Both the position numbers and the translations under genes were made by a program. From NCBI RefSeq assembly GCF_900113055.1, contig NZ_FONZ01000001.1:496001-560000 (forward strand): 64,000 nucleotides of DNA, read 5' to 3'. Source of the DNA: Flavimobilis marinus (GTDB taxonomy: Bacteria > Actinomycetota > Actinomycetes > Actinomycetales > Cellulomonadaceae). Shown piece after piece: positions 20,782-31,248 of this stretch (position 1 is its first letter; the number at the start of each line of letters is the position of its first letter). The notes under the pieces were generated by a model. The model searched no databases. It was given only the letters and a program-made list of their open reading frames with translations, and had not been told where the DNA came from.

Positions 20782-23261
20782 TCGTTGTCGCCTCCTGTTG
20801 ATGCGGCCGCGTTGGTCTGCGGCCCGCTGGCTTCCGTGCCGGTCTCGCCAGCGTCAGGCCACACCCAGTCGCGGATCTCGGGGAGGTCCTCCCCGTACGT
20901 CCGTGTGTATTCTCTCGCGCGCAACCGCTCGTCCTGCATCCGCTGGCGCAGGCTCGCGTACCGCGACCCCAGGCCCGGCACCCGGTCGATGACGTCCATC
21001 ACCAGGTGGAACCGGTCCAGGTCGTTGAGCATCACCATGTCGAAGGGCGTCGTCGTCGTGCCCTCCTCCTTGTAGCCGCGCACGTGGATGTTCGAGTGCC
21101 CCGCACGGCGGTACGTCAGCCGGTGGATGAGCCACGGGTAGCCGTGGTAGGCGAACACGACCGGGCGCGTCGTCGTGAAGAGCGTGTCGAAGTCGCGGTC
21201 GGACAGGCCGTGCGGGTGCTCGGTCGAGTCCTGCAGGCGCATGAGGTCGACGACGTTGACGACGCGGACCTTGAGGTCGGGGATGTGCCGGCGTAGCAGG
21301 TCGGCCGCGGCGAGCGTCTCGATGGTCGGCACGTCGCCCGCGCAGCCCAGGACGACGTCGGGGTCCTCGCCGGGGACCTCGGTCCCCGCCCAGTCCCAGA
21401 TGCCGACGCCGCGCTCGCAGTGGGCGACGGCCTCGTCCATGGTGAGGAGGTTCGGGTTGGGCTGCTTGCCGGCGACGACGACGTTGACGTAGTTCCGGCT
21501 GCGCAAGCAGTGGTCGTACGTCGACAGCAGGGTGTTCGCGTCGAACGGCAGGTAGACGCGCACCACCTCCGCCTTCTTGTTGACGACGTGGTCGATGAAC
21601 CCGGGGTCCTGGTGGCTGAAGCCGTTGTGGTCCTGGCGCCACACGTGGCTCGAGAGCAGGTAGTTGAGCGACGCGATCGGACGGCGCCACGGCAGCTCAC
21701 GGGTGACCTTGAGCCACTTGGCGTGCTGGTTCACCATCGAGTCGACGATGTGGATGAAGGCCTCGTAGCAGTTGAACATGCCGTGGCGGCCGGTCAGCAG
21801 GTAGCCCTCGAGCCAGCCCTGGCACTGGTGCTCGGAGAGCATCTCCATGACGCGTCCCGCGCGGGCGAGGTGGTCGTCGATGTCGGTGTCGAGGAAGTCC
21901 GCGTTCCAGACCTTGTCCGTGGCGTCGAAGACCGCCTGGAGCCGGTTCGACGCGGTCTCGTCCGGGCCGAAGATCCGGAAGTTCGTCGGGTTCCGTCGGA
22001 TGACCTCGGTCAGGTACTCGCCGAGGACGCGTGTGGCCTCGTTCACGGTCGCGCCGGGCGCGGGCACGTCCACGGCGAAGTCGCGGAAGTCCGGCAGCCG
22101 CAGGTCCTTCATCAGCAGGCCGCCGTTGGCGTGCGGGTTGGCGCTCATCCGCAGCTCGCCCGCGGGTGCGAGCGCTGCGACGTCGTCGACCAGGCGCCCG
22201 GCGTCGTCGAAGAGCTCGTGGGCGCGGTAGGACTCGAGCCAGCCGCGCAGGATGTCGAGGTGCTCGGGCGTGTCCCGGGCGCTCGCGAGCGGCACCTGGT
22301 GCGCGCGCCAGGAGTCCTCGGTGCGCTTGCCGTCGATCTGCGGGGGACACGTCCAGCCCTTGGGGGTGCGCAGAACGATCATCGGCCACATCGGGCGGCT
22401 CTCGTCGCCGTCCGCCGCCCGTGCCTTGATCTCGGCGATCTCGTCGAGCACGACGTCGAGGAGCTCGGCGAACCGCCGGTGCGCCGCGGCGTGGTCCTCG
22501 CCGTCGAACCCTCCCGTGAAGAAGTGCGGCTTGTGGCCGTACCCGACCATGAGGGCGCGCAGCTCGTCGTCGCTGATGCGGGCCAGCACGGTGGGGTTGG
22601 CGATCTTGTAACCGTTGAGGTGCAGGATCGGCAGCACCACGCCGTCCTTGGCGGGGTTGACGAACTTGTTCGAGTGCCACGACGTGGCGAGCGGACCGGT
22701 CTCGGCCTCGCCGTCGCCGACGACGGCCGCGACCAGGAGGTCCGGGTTGTCGAAGGCGGCGCCGTAGGCGTGGGAGAGGGCGTAGCCGAGCTCGCCGCCC
22801 TCGTGGATCGAGCCGGGCGTCTCCGGAGCGACGTGCGAGGGGATACCGCCGGGGAAGGAGAACTGCCGGAACAGGCGGCGCATGCCCTCGTCGTCCTGCG
22901 ACACGTCGGGGTACACCTCGGAGTAGCGGCCCTCGAGGTAGGAGTTGGCGACCAGCCCCGGGCCGCCGTGGCCGGGCCCGGTGATGTACATGGTCGAGAG
23001 CTGGCGCTCGATGATCGCCCGGTTGAGGTGGGCGTACACGAAGTTGAGCCCGGGCGTGGTGCCCCAGTGCCCGAGCAGGCGGGGCTTGACGTGGTCGCGC
23101 GCCAGCTCGGTCCGCAGCATCGGGTTGTCGAGCAGGTAGATCTGTCCGACCGACAGGTAGTTGGCCGCGCGCCACCACGCATCGATGCGGGCGATCGTCG
23201 CGTCGTCCAGCGGCGCTCCCGGGCCGGTGGGCCATGTGGTCGGGCTCGTGGTGACGGTCAT
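20778..23261 (-). CDS. xfp: Xylulose-5-phosphate/fructose-6-phosphate phosphoketolase
   Basis: A thiamine-diphosphate enzyme that splits xylulose 5-P or fructose 6-P to acetyl phosphate plus glyceraldehyde 3-P or erythrose 4-P. The 827-residue protein shows the family N-terminus ([16 protein letters not shown]), the TPP/metal motif GDGEAETGP, the [11 protein letters not shown] segment and the C-terminal [17 protein letters not shown]. The ATG at 23261 has CGAGGAGAAGCGCG before it; longer frames reach to 23771 but lack a site. First gene of xfp-pta-ackA, a bifid-shunt-like route to acetate and ATP or acetyl-CoA. Probably dual substrate, but specificity cannot be read from sequence. Confidence 0.96.
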   Translation of the reverse strand: MTVTTSPTTWPTGPGAPLDDATIARIDAWWRAANYLSVGQIYLLDNPMLRTELARDHVKPRLLGHWGTTPGLNFVYAHLNRAIIERQLSTMYITGPGHGGPGLVANSYLEGRYSEVYPDVSQDDEGMRRLFRQFSFPGGIPSHVAPETPGSIHEGGELGYALSHAYGAAFDNPDLLVAAVVGDGEAETGPLATSWHSNKFVNPAKDGVVLPILHLNGYKIANPTVLARISDDELRALMVGYGHKPHFFTGGFDGEDHAAAHRRFAELLDVVLDEIAEIKARAADGDESRPMWPMIVLRTPKGWTCPPQIDGKRTEDSWRAHQVPLASARDTPEHLDILRGWLESYRAHELFDDAGRLVDDVAALAPAGELRMSANPHANGGLLMKDLRLPDFRDFAVDVPAPGATVNEATRVLGEYLTEVIRRNPTNFRIFGPDETASNRLQAVFDATDKVWNADFLDTDIDDHLARAGRVMEMLSEHQCQGWLEGYLLTGRHGMFNCYEAFIHIVDSMVNQHAKWLKVTRELPWRRPIASLNYLLSSHVWRQDHNGFSHQDPGFIDHVVNKKAEVVRVYLPFDANTLLSTYDHCLRSRNYVNVVVAGKQPNPNLLTMDEAVAHCERGVGIWDWAGTEVPGEDPDVVLGCAGDVPTIETLAAADLLRRHIPDLKVRVVNVVDLMRLQDSTEHPHGLSDRDFDTLFTTTRPVVFAYHGYPWLIHRLTYRRAGHSNIHVRGYKEEGTTTTPFDMVMLNDLDRFHLVMDVIDRVPGLGSRYASLRQRMQDERLRAREYTRTYGEDLPEIRDWVWPDAGETGTEASGPQTNAAASTGGDNE

Positions 23262-23429
23262 CGCGCTTCTCCTCGGTGAGGTAGGTGGTCGAGTCGGGTC
23301 CAACGCTCTCCATCCAATCGCATGGGGGGCCGGCCTGCAGCGGGCCGACGGTCCCGGTCCGGACTTCCGCGGAGCGTGACGCTGGCCACGTCGCCTCGGG
23401 TGGCGGAAGGCCGGCGGTCCGGGCGCCGG

Positions 23430-23441
23430 TAGCGTAGAGGC
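23430..23441 (+). promoter_or_regulatory. surf1 -10 box, leaderless start
   Basis: TAGCGT (23430-23435), six bases, ATG. The 180 bases between xfp and this gene contain no other element I can support. Confidence 0.6.
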
Positions 23442-24287
23442 ATGCCAGACACGTCGCCGTCCGTGGTCGAACGACCCTCGGCAGGTGCCTTCGCACGGAC
23501 CGCCGTGCAGCCGCGGATGCTCGCCCTGCTGCTGGTCTTCCTGGTCGCGGCAGCGGTCTGCGCCCGGCTCGGCGTCTGGCAGCTGGAGCGTGCGTACGAG
23601 CGCGGCGAGCAGGCGGCCCGGCACGCCGTCGCCGAGCAGGGCGCCCCCGTGCGGCCGCTGGGTGAGCTCCTGGCGCCGCAGGAGACGTTTCGCGGCGAGC
23701 TCGTCGGGGTGCGCGGCGCGGTGACCGGTCGGTTCGAGGACGGACAGCTGTTCGTCGAGCAGCGGGTGCACGACGGCCGCACCGGCTACCTGGTCCTCGC
23801 CCCGCTGCGGGTGTCCGACGACGGCACGGGTGGTGCGTCGTGGGCCGGCCTGTCGGGGCCGCCGGTCCTCCCCGTGGTGCGCGGGTGGGTGCCTGAGCCG
23901 GGCGACTACCCGCTGCCGACGGGCGAGGTCGACGTCACGGGCTACCTCCAGGCGTCCGAGGCCGTGGCGGCAGGCATCGTCGGCGACGGCGTGACCGACT
24001 CGATCAGCTCGCCGCTGCTGGTGGGGCAGTGGGGCGGGCCGGTGTACTCCGGCTACCTCGTCCTGGCCGGTTCCGAGCCGACGCCCGACGCAGCGATCGC
24101 GCTGCTGGACCGGCCGTCGCTCCCGGACGAGGGCGTGAACCTGCAGAACCTCTTCTATGCGCTGCAGTGGTGGATCTTCGGCCTGTTCGCCGTCGGCCTG
24201 TGGGCGCGCATGGTGCTCGACGAGGCGCGCGGCGGCGCCGCGGACGGGTTCGAGGGCTGGGAGGCCCTGCAGCCGCCCGCGGCGTGA
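23442..24287 (+). CDS. SURF1-family cytochrome oxidase assembly protein
   Basis: The 281-residue protein has the SURF1 layout: one N-terminal membrane segment (about residues 24-44, [19 protein letters not shown]) followed at once by WQLERA, a long extracytoplasmic domain with VVRGWVP and PVYSGYLVL, and a C-terminal membrane segment ([19 protein letters not shown]). It assists heme insertion into cytochrome c oxidase in the membrane. Conserved [12 protein letters not shown] near the end is a family marker. No oxidase gene lies in the window. It converges on the ABC exporter genes. Confidence 0.92.
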   Translation: MPDTSPSVVERPSAGAFARTAVQPRMLALLLVFLVAAAVCARLGVWQLERAYERGEQAARHAVAEQGAPVRPLGELLAPQETFRGELVGVRGAVTGRFEDGQLFVEQRVHDGRTGYLVLAPLRVSDDGTGGASWAGLSGPPVLPVVRGWVPEPGDYPLPTGEVDVTGYLQASEAVAAGIVGDGVTDSISSPLLVGQWGGPVYSGYLVLAGSEPTPDAAIALLDRPSLPDEGVNLQNLFYALQWWIFGLFAVGLWARMVLDEARGGAADGFEGWEALQPPAA

Positions 24288-24294
24288 GCGCGGA

Positions 24295-26034
24295 CTACTC
24301 CGACTGCCAGGAGTGCCAGAGCGCGGCGTAGTCGCCCTCGGCCGCCACGAGGTCCGCGTGCGGGCCGATCTCCACGATCCTGCCCGCGTCTACGACCGCG
24401 ACGCGGTCGGCGTCGTGCGCCGTGTGCAGCCGGTGAGCGATCGCGACCACCGTGCGACCGGTGAGCACCGCGTTGAGGGACCGCTCGAGGTGGCGTGCCG
24501 CGCGCGGGTCCAGGAGCGAGGTGGCCTCGTCGAGGATCAGCGTGTGCGGGTCCAGGAGCACGAGGCGCGCCAGCGCGACCTGCTGCGCCTGGGCGGGCGT
24601 GAGCACGTGCCCGCCCGAGCCGACGACGGTCGCCATGCCGTCGTCCAGCCGGTCCACCCACGCGGCGTCGACCGCGGCGAGCGCGGCGTGCAGCTCGTCG
24701 TCGGACGCCTGGGGTGCCGCGAGGCGAAGGTTCTCGGCGATGGTGCCGACGAACACGTGGTGCTCCTGGGTGACCAGGGCGACGTGCCGGCGCAGGTCCT
24801 CGAGCGGCAGGTCGACGAGCGGGACCCCGCCGACGGTGACCCGGCCCGCGGTGGGCGGGTGCACGCCCGCGAGCATGCGGCCGAGCGTGGACTTCCCGGC
24901 GCCGGACGGACCGACGACGGCGAGCCGCTCGCCCGGGGTGAGATCGAGGTCGATCGCGTGGAGCACGGGCTGGCCCTCGCGGTAGGCGTACTCGACCCCG
25001 GTCGCGACGACGTGCTCGTCGGCGGGGGCGGCGTCGCTCGCGGTCCGGTCCGGGGCGACGTCGCCGACGCCGAAGATCCGGGCGAGCGACGTGGTCGCGA
25101 CCTGGATCTCGTCGAGCCAGAAGATCAGCTCCCAGATCGGGCCGATCAGCTGGCGGCCGTACAGCACGATCGTGGTCACCGCGCCGATGCTCGCCTGGCC
25201 CTGGGAGATCAGGAAGGCCCCCCAGATGAGCGTGACGATCGGCGCGGCGACGAAGACCGCGTCCATGCCCGGGATGAGCACGGAGCGCAGGTGCAGGGTG
25301 GCGCTCTCGGCCGCGAACGCCTCGCGGAGGTCGGCCCGGACCTTGGCGCGGCGGCGCTGGCCGAGGCCGAGCGCGTCGACGGTGCGCGCGCCCTCCACGG
25401 ACTCCGTGATGGTGCCGTTGAGCGTCGCGTACGCCGCGGACTCCCGCTGGTACGCCGGGGTCGCGCGCGCGAGGTACCAGCGGGCGATCGGGATGATCAC
25501 GGGCACCCCGACGAGGGTGATCACCGCGACCTGCCACGAGACGAGGAAGGACGCGCCGAGGGTGAGCACGATCGAGACGACGGCGACGAGGATCCGGGGG
25601 ACCCCGAACCGCACGGCGTACTGCACCCGGTCCACGTCGTTGGTGGTGCGTCCCACGAGGTCGCCGGTCCCGGCGCGCTCCACCGTCGACAGGGGCAGCC
25701 GCGTGACGGTCGCGAGGAAGTCCTCGCGCAGCTCGGCGAACATCGTCTCGCCGAAGATCCGCGAGCCTCGCTGCGCGAAGCGCACCAGGACGGCCTGGGT
25801 GACGACGGCCGCGAGCAGGAGCAGGACGACGTCGTCGACGTGCTCGACCGTCGTGCCCTCGGCGACCTCGTCGACCAGACGGCCGAGGAGGACAGGCCCG
25901 AGGAGGCCGGCGACCGCCCCGAGGGTGTGCAGGACGGTGACCCCGGCGAGCGCGCGTCGGTGCGAGCGCAGCAGCTGCCACGTGCGGGTCCGCACGGTCG
26001 CCGGTGCGGCGACGGGCAGGGTGGTGGCGCTCAT
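24295..26034 (-). CDS. ABC exporter half-transporter, canonical Walker A, degenerate signature
   Basis: A 579-residue type IV exporter half: an N-terminal transmembrane domain (about residues 20-310) and a C-terminal nucleotide-binding domain. Walker A (GPSGAGKST, Lys381), Walker B ([11 protein letters not shown]) and the switch histidine ([11 protein letters not shown]) are intact, but the LSGGQ signature reads [14 protein letters not shown]. The missing half of the ATP site is supplied by the partner gene upstream, which has the opposite set of losses. The ATG overlaps the partner's stop (ATGA). Substrate unknown; drug, lipid or peptide export are all possible. Confidence 0.9.
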   Translation of the reverse strand: MSATTLPVAAPATVRTRTWQLLRSHRRALAGVTVLHTLGAVAGLLGPVLLGRLVDEVAEGTTVEHVDDVVLLLLAAVVTQAVLVRFAQRGSRIFGETMFAELREDFLATVTRLPLSTVERAGTGDLVGRTTNDVDRVQYAVRFGVPRILVAVVSIVLTLGASFLVSWQVAVITLVGVPVIIPIARWYLARATPAYQRESAAYATLNGTITESVEGARTVDALGLGQRRRAKVRADLREAFAAESATLHLRSVLIPGMDAVFVAAPIVTLIWGAFLISQGQASIGAVTTIVLYGRQLIGPIWELIFWLDEIQVATTSLARIFGVGDVAPDRTASDAAPADEHVVATGVEYAYREGQPVLHAIDLDLTPGERLAVVGPSGAGKSTLGRMLAGVHPPTAGRVTVGGVPLVDLPLEDLRRHVALVTQEHHVFVGTIAENLRLAAPQASDDELHAALAAVDAAWVDRLDDGMATVVGSGGHVLTPAQAQQVALARLVLLDPHTLILDEATSLLDPRAARHLERSLNAVLTGRTVVAIAHRLHTAHDADRVAVVDAGRIVEIGPHADLVAAEGDYAALWHSWQSE

Positions 26035-27842
26035 CGGGCTCCCTCCGAGGTCAGGCTCGGTGCGGTGTCGTCACGGGTGTCGGTTCCGGCGTCGGCGGCG
26101 GTGTCGGCAGCGTCGTCCAGCTGGCGGCCGACGACGCGTCGGTAGTGGCGGGCGTCGTCGTCCGTGCGGGCCAGCACCTCGCGATGCGTACCGCAGGGCG
26201 TGGCTCGGCCGTCGCGCAGGAGCACGACCTCGTCGACCTGCTCGAGCACGAGCGGGCTCGCGGTGACCAGGAGCGTGGTGCGTCCGGCGCGCGCACGCAC
26301 CAGGCGCTCGGCGATCCGGGCCTCGGTGTGGGCGTCGACCGCGCTCGTGGGCTCGATCAGCACGAGGATCTCCGCCTCGGTGAGCAGCGCGCGGGCGAGC
26401 GCGACGCGCTGGCGCTGCCCGCCGGACAGCGCACGGCCCTTCTCCGGCACCTCGCCGTCGAGCGCCCCGGGCGTGGAGTCCAGGACGTCCTGGGCGTCGG
26501 CGACCGCCAGCGCGGCCAGGATCTGCTCGTCCTGCGCGGTCGCGCGCACGTCGAGCTCGCCCCGCAGCGTCCCCGAGAACAGGTGGATGCTGGCCTCGGA
26601 GACGACGATCCGGCTCCTGAGCTGGTCCTTGTCTAGCTCGGAGAGGAGCGTGCCGCCCCAGCGCACCGGCGTGGCGGCCTCGGCGGCGTCGTCGAACCTG
26701 CCGAGCCGTGTGGCGAGCGCCGCGGAGGCGTCGGGGTCCTCGCACACCAGTGCCACCACCCTGCCGGGCGCGAGCACCAGGCCGGTCGACTCGTCGACGA
26801 GCTCGGTGCCCGTGGGCGGCAGGGGAGCGGTCGCGGCGCCCGCTCCGGCGGCCGGCACGACCTCGAGGACCTTGATGATCTTGCGCGAGGCGATGAGCGC
26901 GCGGGTGACGAACTGTAGGGTCTCGGTGACGTTCTGCAGAGGCCAGGTGAGGAAGGCCGCGTAGCCGTAGAACGTCACGAGCTCGCCGGGCGTGATGGTG
27001 CCCGCCACGGCCTGGCGCGCGCCGAGCCAGAGGATCAGGGCGATCAGCAGACCGGGCAGCAGCACCGTCAGACCGTCCAGCCAGGACTGCGTCGTGGCGA
27101 CGCGCACCCCGGCGTGGCGCACGCGCTGCGACTGCGCGCGGTAGCGGTCGGTGAAGGCGTCCTCACCGCCGATGCCGCGCAGGATCCGCAGGCCGGAGAC
27201 GGTGTCCGCGCCCAGCGTCGTCAGGCGGCCCTGCGTCTCGCGCTGCTCGCGCTGACGGCTCTGCAAGGGTTTGACGAGGAGCGCGAGCACGCCAGCGACG
27301 GCTGGCAGGCCGAGCGCGACGACGAGCCCGAGCTGCAGGGACATCGACAGCATGATGACGGCGACCGCGACGTACGCGACGACGCTGCCGAAGAATCGCG
27401 ACGCGCTCGCGAAGATCTCGCCCATGCGCAGGGCGTCGGTCGCCACGGTCGCGACGACCTCCCCGGTGGGGAGCTCCTCGCTGATCGCGTCGCCGGACGC
27501 GGTGATCTTGTTCCCGACGAGCTCCGACGTCGAGAACGCCGCGCGCAGCCAGTTCTCCACGTCCAGGCGGTGGCCGTAGAGCGCGGAGACGATCTGCACG
27601 GCCGCGGCTGCGCCCATGAGGCCGGCATAGCCGAGCAGGGTGCGGTCGACCCCGGACTCGAGCCCGGAGTCGAGCGCGGCGCCGAGGGCGTACGGCACGA
27701 CCGCCTGAGCGGCAAAGGTCGCGATGCCGGCGAGCACGGCGAGGGTCAGCACGCCCCACTGCTGCCGGGCCTGCCACCAGATGAACCGGGCGGGGGACGT
27801 GAGCACAGGGGTGCCGAGGTGTTCGAGGGGGAGGGGGCGCAC
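26031..27842 (-). CDS. ABC exporter half-transporter, lost Walker A, canonical LSGGQ
   Basis: A 603-residue partner subunit. The transmembrane domain is normal, but the P-loop region (from residue about 365) reads ALVCEDPDASAALATRLG with no GxxGxGKST. Walker B reads LVLIEPTSAVD, with Ile in place of the Asp, and the switch histidine position is TASPL. The signature ALSGGQRQRVALARALL is intact. Together the two proteins can form only one catalytic ATP site. The GTG at 27842 lies six bases after CATGCT on the minus strand, a leaderless start; longer frames to 27920 are less likely. Confidence 0.88.
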   Translation of the reverse strand: MRPLPLEHLGTPVLTSPARFIWWQARQQWGVLTLAVLAGIATFAAQAVVPYALGAALDSGLESGVDRTLLGYAGLMGAAAAVQIVSALYGHRLDVENWLRAAFSTSELVGNKITASGDAISEELPTGEVVATVATDALRMGEIFASASRFFGSVVAYVAVAVIMLSMSLQLGLVVALGLPAVAGVLALLVKPLQSRQREQRETQGRLTTLGADTVSGLRILRGIGGEDAFTDRYRAQSQRVRHAGVRVATTQSWLDGLTVLLPGLLIALILWLGARQAVAGTITPGELVTFYGYAAFLTWPLQNVTETLQFVTRALIASRKIIKVLEVVPAAGAGAATAPLPPTGTELVDESTGLVLAPGRVVALVCEDPDASAALATRLGRFDDAAEAATPVRWGGTLLSELDKDQLRSRIVVSEASIHLFSGTLRGELDVRATAQDEQILAALAVADAQDVLDSTPGALDGEVPEKGRALSGGQRQRVALARALLTEAEILVLIEPTSAVDAHTEARIAERLVRARAGRTTLLVTASPLVLEQVDEVVLLRDGRATPCGTHREVLARTDDDARHYRRVVGRQLDDAADTAADAGTDTRDDTAPSLTSEGAR

Positions 27843-27955
27843 GGGACTAGCATGGTCGACGGCACCGACACGGGACCACCCAATAACGCTGTGCCGGTCG
27901 ACACCTCTCCTGCTCGCCACCGATCCGAGCCCCGACCCACCCGCTGGAGCGCCGC

Positions 27956-28345
27956 GTGACCACCATGGACCTGTCCACCCGGATCGCCCGGACGCGCGCG
28001 TCGCTCGCGCGCTACCGCGCGCTGGCGTGGGTCACGGGGGTGTTCCTGCTGGTCCTGTGCGTGGAGCTGCTGCTCAAGTACGTCGTCCGGGTCTCCGACG
28101 ACGTCATGGGCTACGTCGCCTGGATCCCGTACGCGCACGGCTGGATCTACGTCGTCTACCTGGTCACGGTCGTCGACCTGTGGGCCAAGATGCGGTGGCG
28201 GCTCGGACGGCTCGTGACCATGGTGCTCGCCGGCGTCGTGCCCGTGATGTCGTTCGTCGTCGAGAAGCGGGTGCACGCCCAGGCCGAGGCTCTGCTCGAC
28301 GGCGCTGCCCAGGCCGTGGGCACCGCCGAGGTCGCCCCCTCCTGA
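27956..28345 (+). CDS. DUF3817 membrane protein
   Basis: The 129-residue protein has three membrane segments (WVTGVFLLVLCVELLLKYVV, HGWIYVVYLVTVVDLWAKM, LVTMVLAGVVPVMSFVVEKRV) and the WIPYAHGW...EKR pattern of DUF3817. The family is commonly found just before guaA in actinobacteria, as here. GTG at 27956 has TGGAG seven bases before it; an in-frame ATG three codons later is the alternative. No function is known. Confidence 0.85.
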   Translation: MTTMDLSTRIARTRASLARYRALAWVTGVFLLVLCVELLLKYVVRVSDDVMGYVAWIPYAHGWIYVVYLVTVVDLWAKMRWRLGRLVTMVLAGVVPVMSFVVEKRVHAQAEALLDGAAQAVGTAEVAPS

Positions 28346-28351
28346 GGCGAC

Positions 28352-28363
28352 TATCCTGGGGCG
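28352..28363 (+). promoter_or_regulatory. guaA -10 box, leaderless start
   Basis: TATCCT (28352-28357), six bases, GTG at 28364. No ribosome site is seen. Confidence 0.6.
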
Positions 28364-29938
28364 GTGACGTCCTCACCCACCCCTGGTCCCGTCCTCGTCG
28401 TCGACTTCGGCGCGCAGTACGCGCAGCTGATCGCCCGCAGGGTTCGTGAAGCCCGCGTCTACTCGGAGATCGTCCCGCACACGTGGACGACCGAGCAGAT
28501 GCTCGCCAAGCGGCCCTCCGCCATCATCCTGTCCGGCGGCCCCGCGTCGGTGTACGCCGCCGGTGCCCCGTTCGTCGACCCCGCCCTGTTCGAGGCCGGC
28601 GTCCCCGTGCTGGGCATCTGCTACGGCTTCCAGGCCATGGCCAAGGCCCTCGGCGGAGAGGTCGCCCAGACCGGCGCGCGCGAGTACGGGGGGACGCAGG
28701 TCGAGGTCTGCCGGGCCGGTGCGCTGCTGCACGGTTCGCCCGAGCACCAGACCACGTGGATGAGCCACGGCGACGCCGTGCACGCCGCACCCGAGGGCTT
28801 CGAGGTCCTCGCGACGTCGGCCGGCTCGCCCGTCGCGGCTTTCGAGCACACCGAGCGTCGCCTGTACGGCGTCCAGTGGCACCCAGAGGTCAAGCACTCG
28901 CCGCTCGGGCAGGACGCCCTCGAGAACTTCCTCTACTCCGGCGCGGGCCTCGCGCCGGACTGGACGGCGGACAACGTCATCGCCGACCAGGTCGCGGCCA
29001 TCCGCGCGCAGGTCGGCGACGCCCGCGTCATCTGCGGCCTCTCCGGCGGCGTCGACTCGTCGGTCGCGGCCGCGCTCGTGCAGCGCGCCGTCGGCGAGCA
29101 GCTCACCTGCGTGTTCGTCGACCACGGGCTGCTGCGCGAGGGCGAGGCCGAGCAGGTCGAGCAGGACTTCGTCGCGGCCACCGGCGTGCAGCTCAAGGTC
29201 GTGGACGCCCGGGAGCAGTTCCTCGACGCGCTCGCGGGCGTGAGCGACCCCGAGACCAAGCGCAAGATCATCGGCCGCGAGTTCATCCGCGTGTTCGAGG
29301 CCGCCGCGCGCGAGGTCGTCGAGGAGGCCGGCGAGCACGGCGAGGAGGTCAAGTTCCTCGTCCAGGGCACGCTGTACCCCGACGTCGTGGAGTCGGGCGG
29401 CGGCGAGGGTGCCGCGAACATCAAGAGCCACCACAACGTCGGCGGGCTCCCGGACGACCTGCAGTTCCAGCTCGTCGAGCCCTTGCGCACCCTGTTCAAG
29501 GACGAGGTCCGCGCCGTCGGGCTCGAGCTCGGCGTCCCGGAGGAGATCGTCTGGCGGCAGCCGTTCCCGGGCCCCGGGCTGGGCATCCGGATCGTCGGCG
29601 ACGTGACGGCCGAGCGCCTCGAGACGCTCCGCAAGGCCGACGCGATCGCGCGCGCCGAGCTCACCAAGGCTGGGCTCGACCGCGAGATCTGGCAGTGCCC
29701 CGTGGTGCTCTTGGCGGACGTGCGTTCGGTCGGCGTGCAGGGCGACGGGCGCACCTACGGGCACCCGATCGTGCTGCGCCCCGTGTCCTCGGAGGACGCG
29801 ATGACGGCGGACTGGACGCGCCTGCCCTACGACGTGCTCTCGATCATCTCGACGCGCATCACCAACGAGGTGGCGGACGTCAACCGGGTCGTCCTCGACG
29901 TGACGAGCAAGCCGCCGGGCACGATCGAGTGGGAGTAG
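28364..29938 (+). CDS. guaA: GMP synthase (glutamine-hydrolysing)
   Basis: It converts XMP to GMP with ATP and glutamine. The 524-residue protein has the class I amidotransferase domain with nucleophile elbow GICYGFQAM and catalytic HPE (WHPEVKHS), then the PP-loop ATP pyrophosphatase motif [10 protein letters not shown], and the dimerisation domain ending KPPGTIEWE. Its partner enzyme IMPDH lies 22 kb upstream. Followed by a strong hairpin. Confidence 0.98.
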   Translation: MTSSPTPGPVLVVDFGAQYAQLIARRVREARVYSEIVPHTWTTEQMLAKRPSAIILSGGPASVYAAGAPFVDPALFEAGVPVLGICYGFQAMAKALGGEVAQTGAREYGGTQVEVCRAGALLHGSPEHQTTWMSHGDAVHAAPEGFEVLATSAGSPVAAFEHTERRLYGVQWHPEVKHSPLGQDALENFLYSGAGLAPDWTADNVIADQVAAIRAQVGDARVICGLSGGVDSSVAAALVQRAVGEQLTCVFVDHGLLREGEAEQVEQDFVAATGVQLKVVDAREQFLDALAGVSDPETKRKIIGREFIRVFEAAAREVVEEAGEHGEEVKFLVQGTLYPDVVESGGGEGAANIKSHHNVGGLPDDLQFQLVEPLRTLFKDEVRAVGLELGVPEEIVWRQPFPGPGLGIRIVGDVTAERLETLRKADAIARAELTKAGLDREIWQCPVVLLADVRSVGVQGDGRTYGHPIVLRPVSSEDAMTADWTRLPYDVLSIISTRITNEVADVNRVVLDVTSKPPGTIEWE

Positions 29939-29946
29939 GTCCCCCG

Positions 29947-29994
29947 GAGGCCCCCGCGCGCGTGTGACTGCCGTCACGCGGGCGCGGGGGCCTC
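29947..29994 (+). terminator. guaA terminator hairpin
   Basis: GAGGCCCCCGCGC (29947-29959) pairs with GCGCGGGGGCCTC (29982-29994), and a further five pairs (29960-29964 with 29975-29979) close the loop. Confidence 0.85.
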
Positions 29995-30110
29995 TGCGGT
30001 TGCATGTGAGTCAAAGGTCCCGCGAGGAGGCCCTGCGGCGTCAGTACGTTGGTGACATCGCAAGACACGCTGACCGGCGCAACCGCTCCGGCCGAAGAGG
30101 GGAATTAGAA

Positions 30111-30623
30111 ATGTCGAACACCAAGAAGCCAGTCGCCATCATCGGGATCGTCTCCATGATCGCGGGTCTCGTGCTCATCATCGCCGGTGGCGCTGTGTGG
30201 GGCATGATCACCGGTCAGCTCAAGGACGAGAACATCACGATCTCCGCGGACGCGGACATGCTCGCCGGCAAGAAGGTTGGCGGCCCGTTCACGGCCTACG
30301 CCCAGGCTGGCGTCATCAACAAGCACGCGCTCGCCGGCTCCGGCGGCCTGACCTACGCCGAGCTCGGTGACAAGGCCAAGGAGCTTGAGAAGGCCGGCGC
30401 CACCGAGGAAGAGGTCGCCGAGGTCAAGGCCCAGCGCACCTCGGTCATGAACGGCTCGTTCCTCCGCGCCTCGCTCTTCACCTCGGTCGTCGCCTACGGC
30501 GTCTCCGCCCTGGTGATGGGCCTGGGCCTCATGTTCATCCTCATCGGCTACTCGCTCAAGGTCCTCGCGAGCGCCCCGGCTACTGCCGCACCGGCCGCCG
30601 CTCGGGAGACCGTGAACGCCTGA
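30111..30623 (+). CDS. Small two-pass membrane protein of unknown function
   Basis: A 170-residue protein with an N-terminal membrane segment (about residues 8-32, VAIIGIVSMIAGLVLIIAGGAVWG), an exported middle region rich in Lys, Glu and Ala (residues about 33-120), a second segment (SVVAYGVSALVMGLGLMFILIGYSL) and an Ala/Pro tail. Relatives are often mislabelled as ring-opening dioxygenase LigA, which this is not. The ATG at 30111 has GAGGGGAATTAGAA before it. It stands alone between two strong terminators, so it is its own transcription unit. Confidence 0.75.
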   Translation: MSNTKKPVAIIGIVSMIAGLVLIIAGGAVWGMITGQLKDENITISADADMLAGKKVGGPFTAYAQAGVINKHALAGSGGLTYAELGDKAKELEKAGATEEEVAEVKAQRTSVMNGSFLRASLFTSVVAYGVSALVMGLGLMFILIGYSLKVLASAPATAAPAAARETVNA

Positions 30624-30638
30624 TCAACGCTGATCAAC

Positions 30639-30674
30639 GAAGGAGCCGCATCCCCTCGGGGGTGCGGCTCCTTC
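30639..30674 (+). terminator. Terminator after the two-pass membrane protein gene
   Basis: A 17-bp stem with one G-U pair (30639-30655 with 30658-30674) and a minimal loop, followed by GTTGTG. Confidence 0.9.
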
Positions 30675-30742
30675 GTTGTGCCCTTGCGCGGTGCCCGGTG
30701 CCCGGTGCCCGCAGCCGGCACGCGCGCCCCGCTTGCGCGGAC

Positions 30743-30785
30743 AGAGCACACTCCTGATCGGGCAAGCCGAGCAGGAGTGTGCTCT
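30743..30785 (-). terminator. Hairpin downstream of the PspC operon
   Basis: A perfect 14-bp inverted repeat (AGAGCACACTCCTG, 30743-30756, with 30772-30785) and a 15-base loop lie 41 bases after the end of the minus-strand PspC operon. Three tandem CGGTGCC copies (30689-30709) lie beyond it. Otherwise nothing is seen between 30675 and 30825. Confidence 0.65.
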
Positions 30786-30825
30786 CTCGGGGTGTCGGGG
30801 CAAGGGCTGGGGCAGAGGGGCAGGG

Positions 30826-31248
30826 TCAGCCGGGGAGGTCCGAGGAGCGACGGCGGCGGCGGGCCGCCGTGGCCAGGGACCCGAGGAGCAGCAGCAGCCC
30901 GGCGACACTGAGCCCCACGATCAGGGCCAGCTCCGCGTCGATCCGGTATCCCTGGGCGACGGCGAGGACCCCGGCGGCGACGGCGACGAGGATCAGCCCC
31001 CAGACGATCGTCGCGACCCGTGGCTCCCGGCGCTGGTCGGCGTCCTTCGCACCCCCAGAGCTGTGCTCGGTGCTGCCCGTGGCGCTGGTCGGGCTCCCGG
31101 TGTGCGCCGGGACTCCCATGGGGCTCGTGGCCTCCGGGGAACCGGAGCCGCCGGTCGACCCGGCGTAGGCGCCCGTGGTGCCGATCGGCTGGGTGCGGGG
31201 CTCCGTGCGGTCGCTCGGGTCCGGGTCCGGGTGCGGGGTGGTGCTCAT
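30826..31248 (-). CDS. Two-pass membrane protein of the PspC operon
   Basis: The 140-residue protein has a disordered, Ser/Thr/Pro/Gly-rich N-terminal half, then two adjacent membrane segments (ATIVWGLILVAVAAGVLAV, AELALIVGLSVAGLLLLLGSLATA) and an Arg-rich end. Its ATG (31248) overlaps the stop of the PspC gene as ATGA, so translation is coupled. It probably works beside the PspC protein in the membrane; the function is unknown. Confidence 0.8.
   Translation of the reverse strand: MSTTPHPDPDPSDRTEPRTQPIGTTGAYAGSTGGSGSPEATSPMGVPAHTGSPTSATGSTEHSSGGAKDADQRREPRVATIVWGLILVAVAAGVLAVAQGYRIDAELALIVGLSVAGLLLLLGSLATAARRRRRSSDLPG

Noticed and set aside
30689-30709. Three tandem CGGTGCC copies, considered as a CRISPR or regulatory array
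   Set aside because: Only seven-base units with no spacers; too short to be more than slippage.
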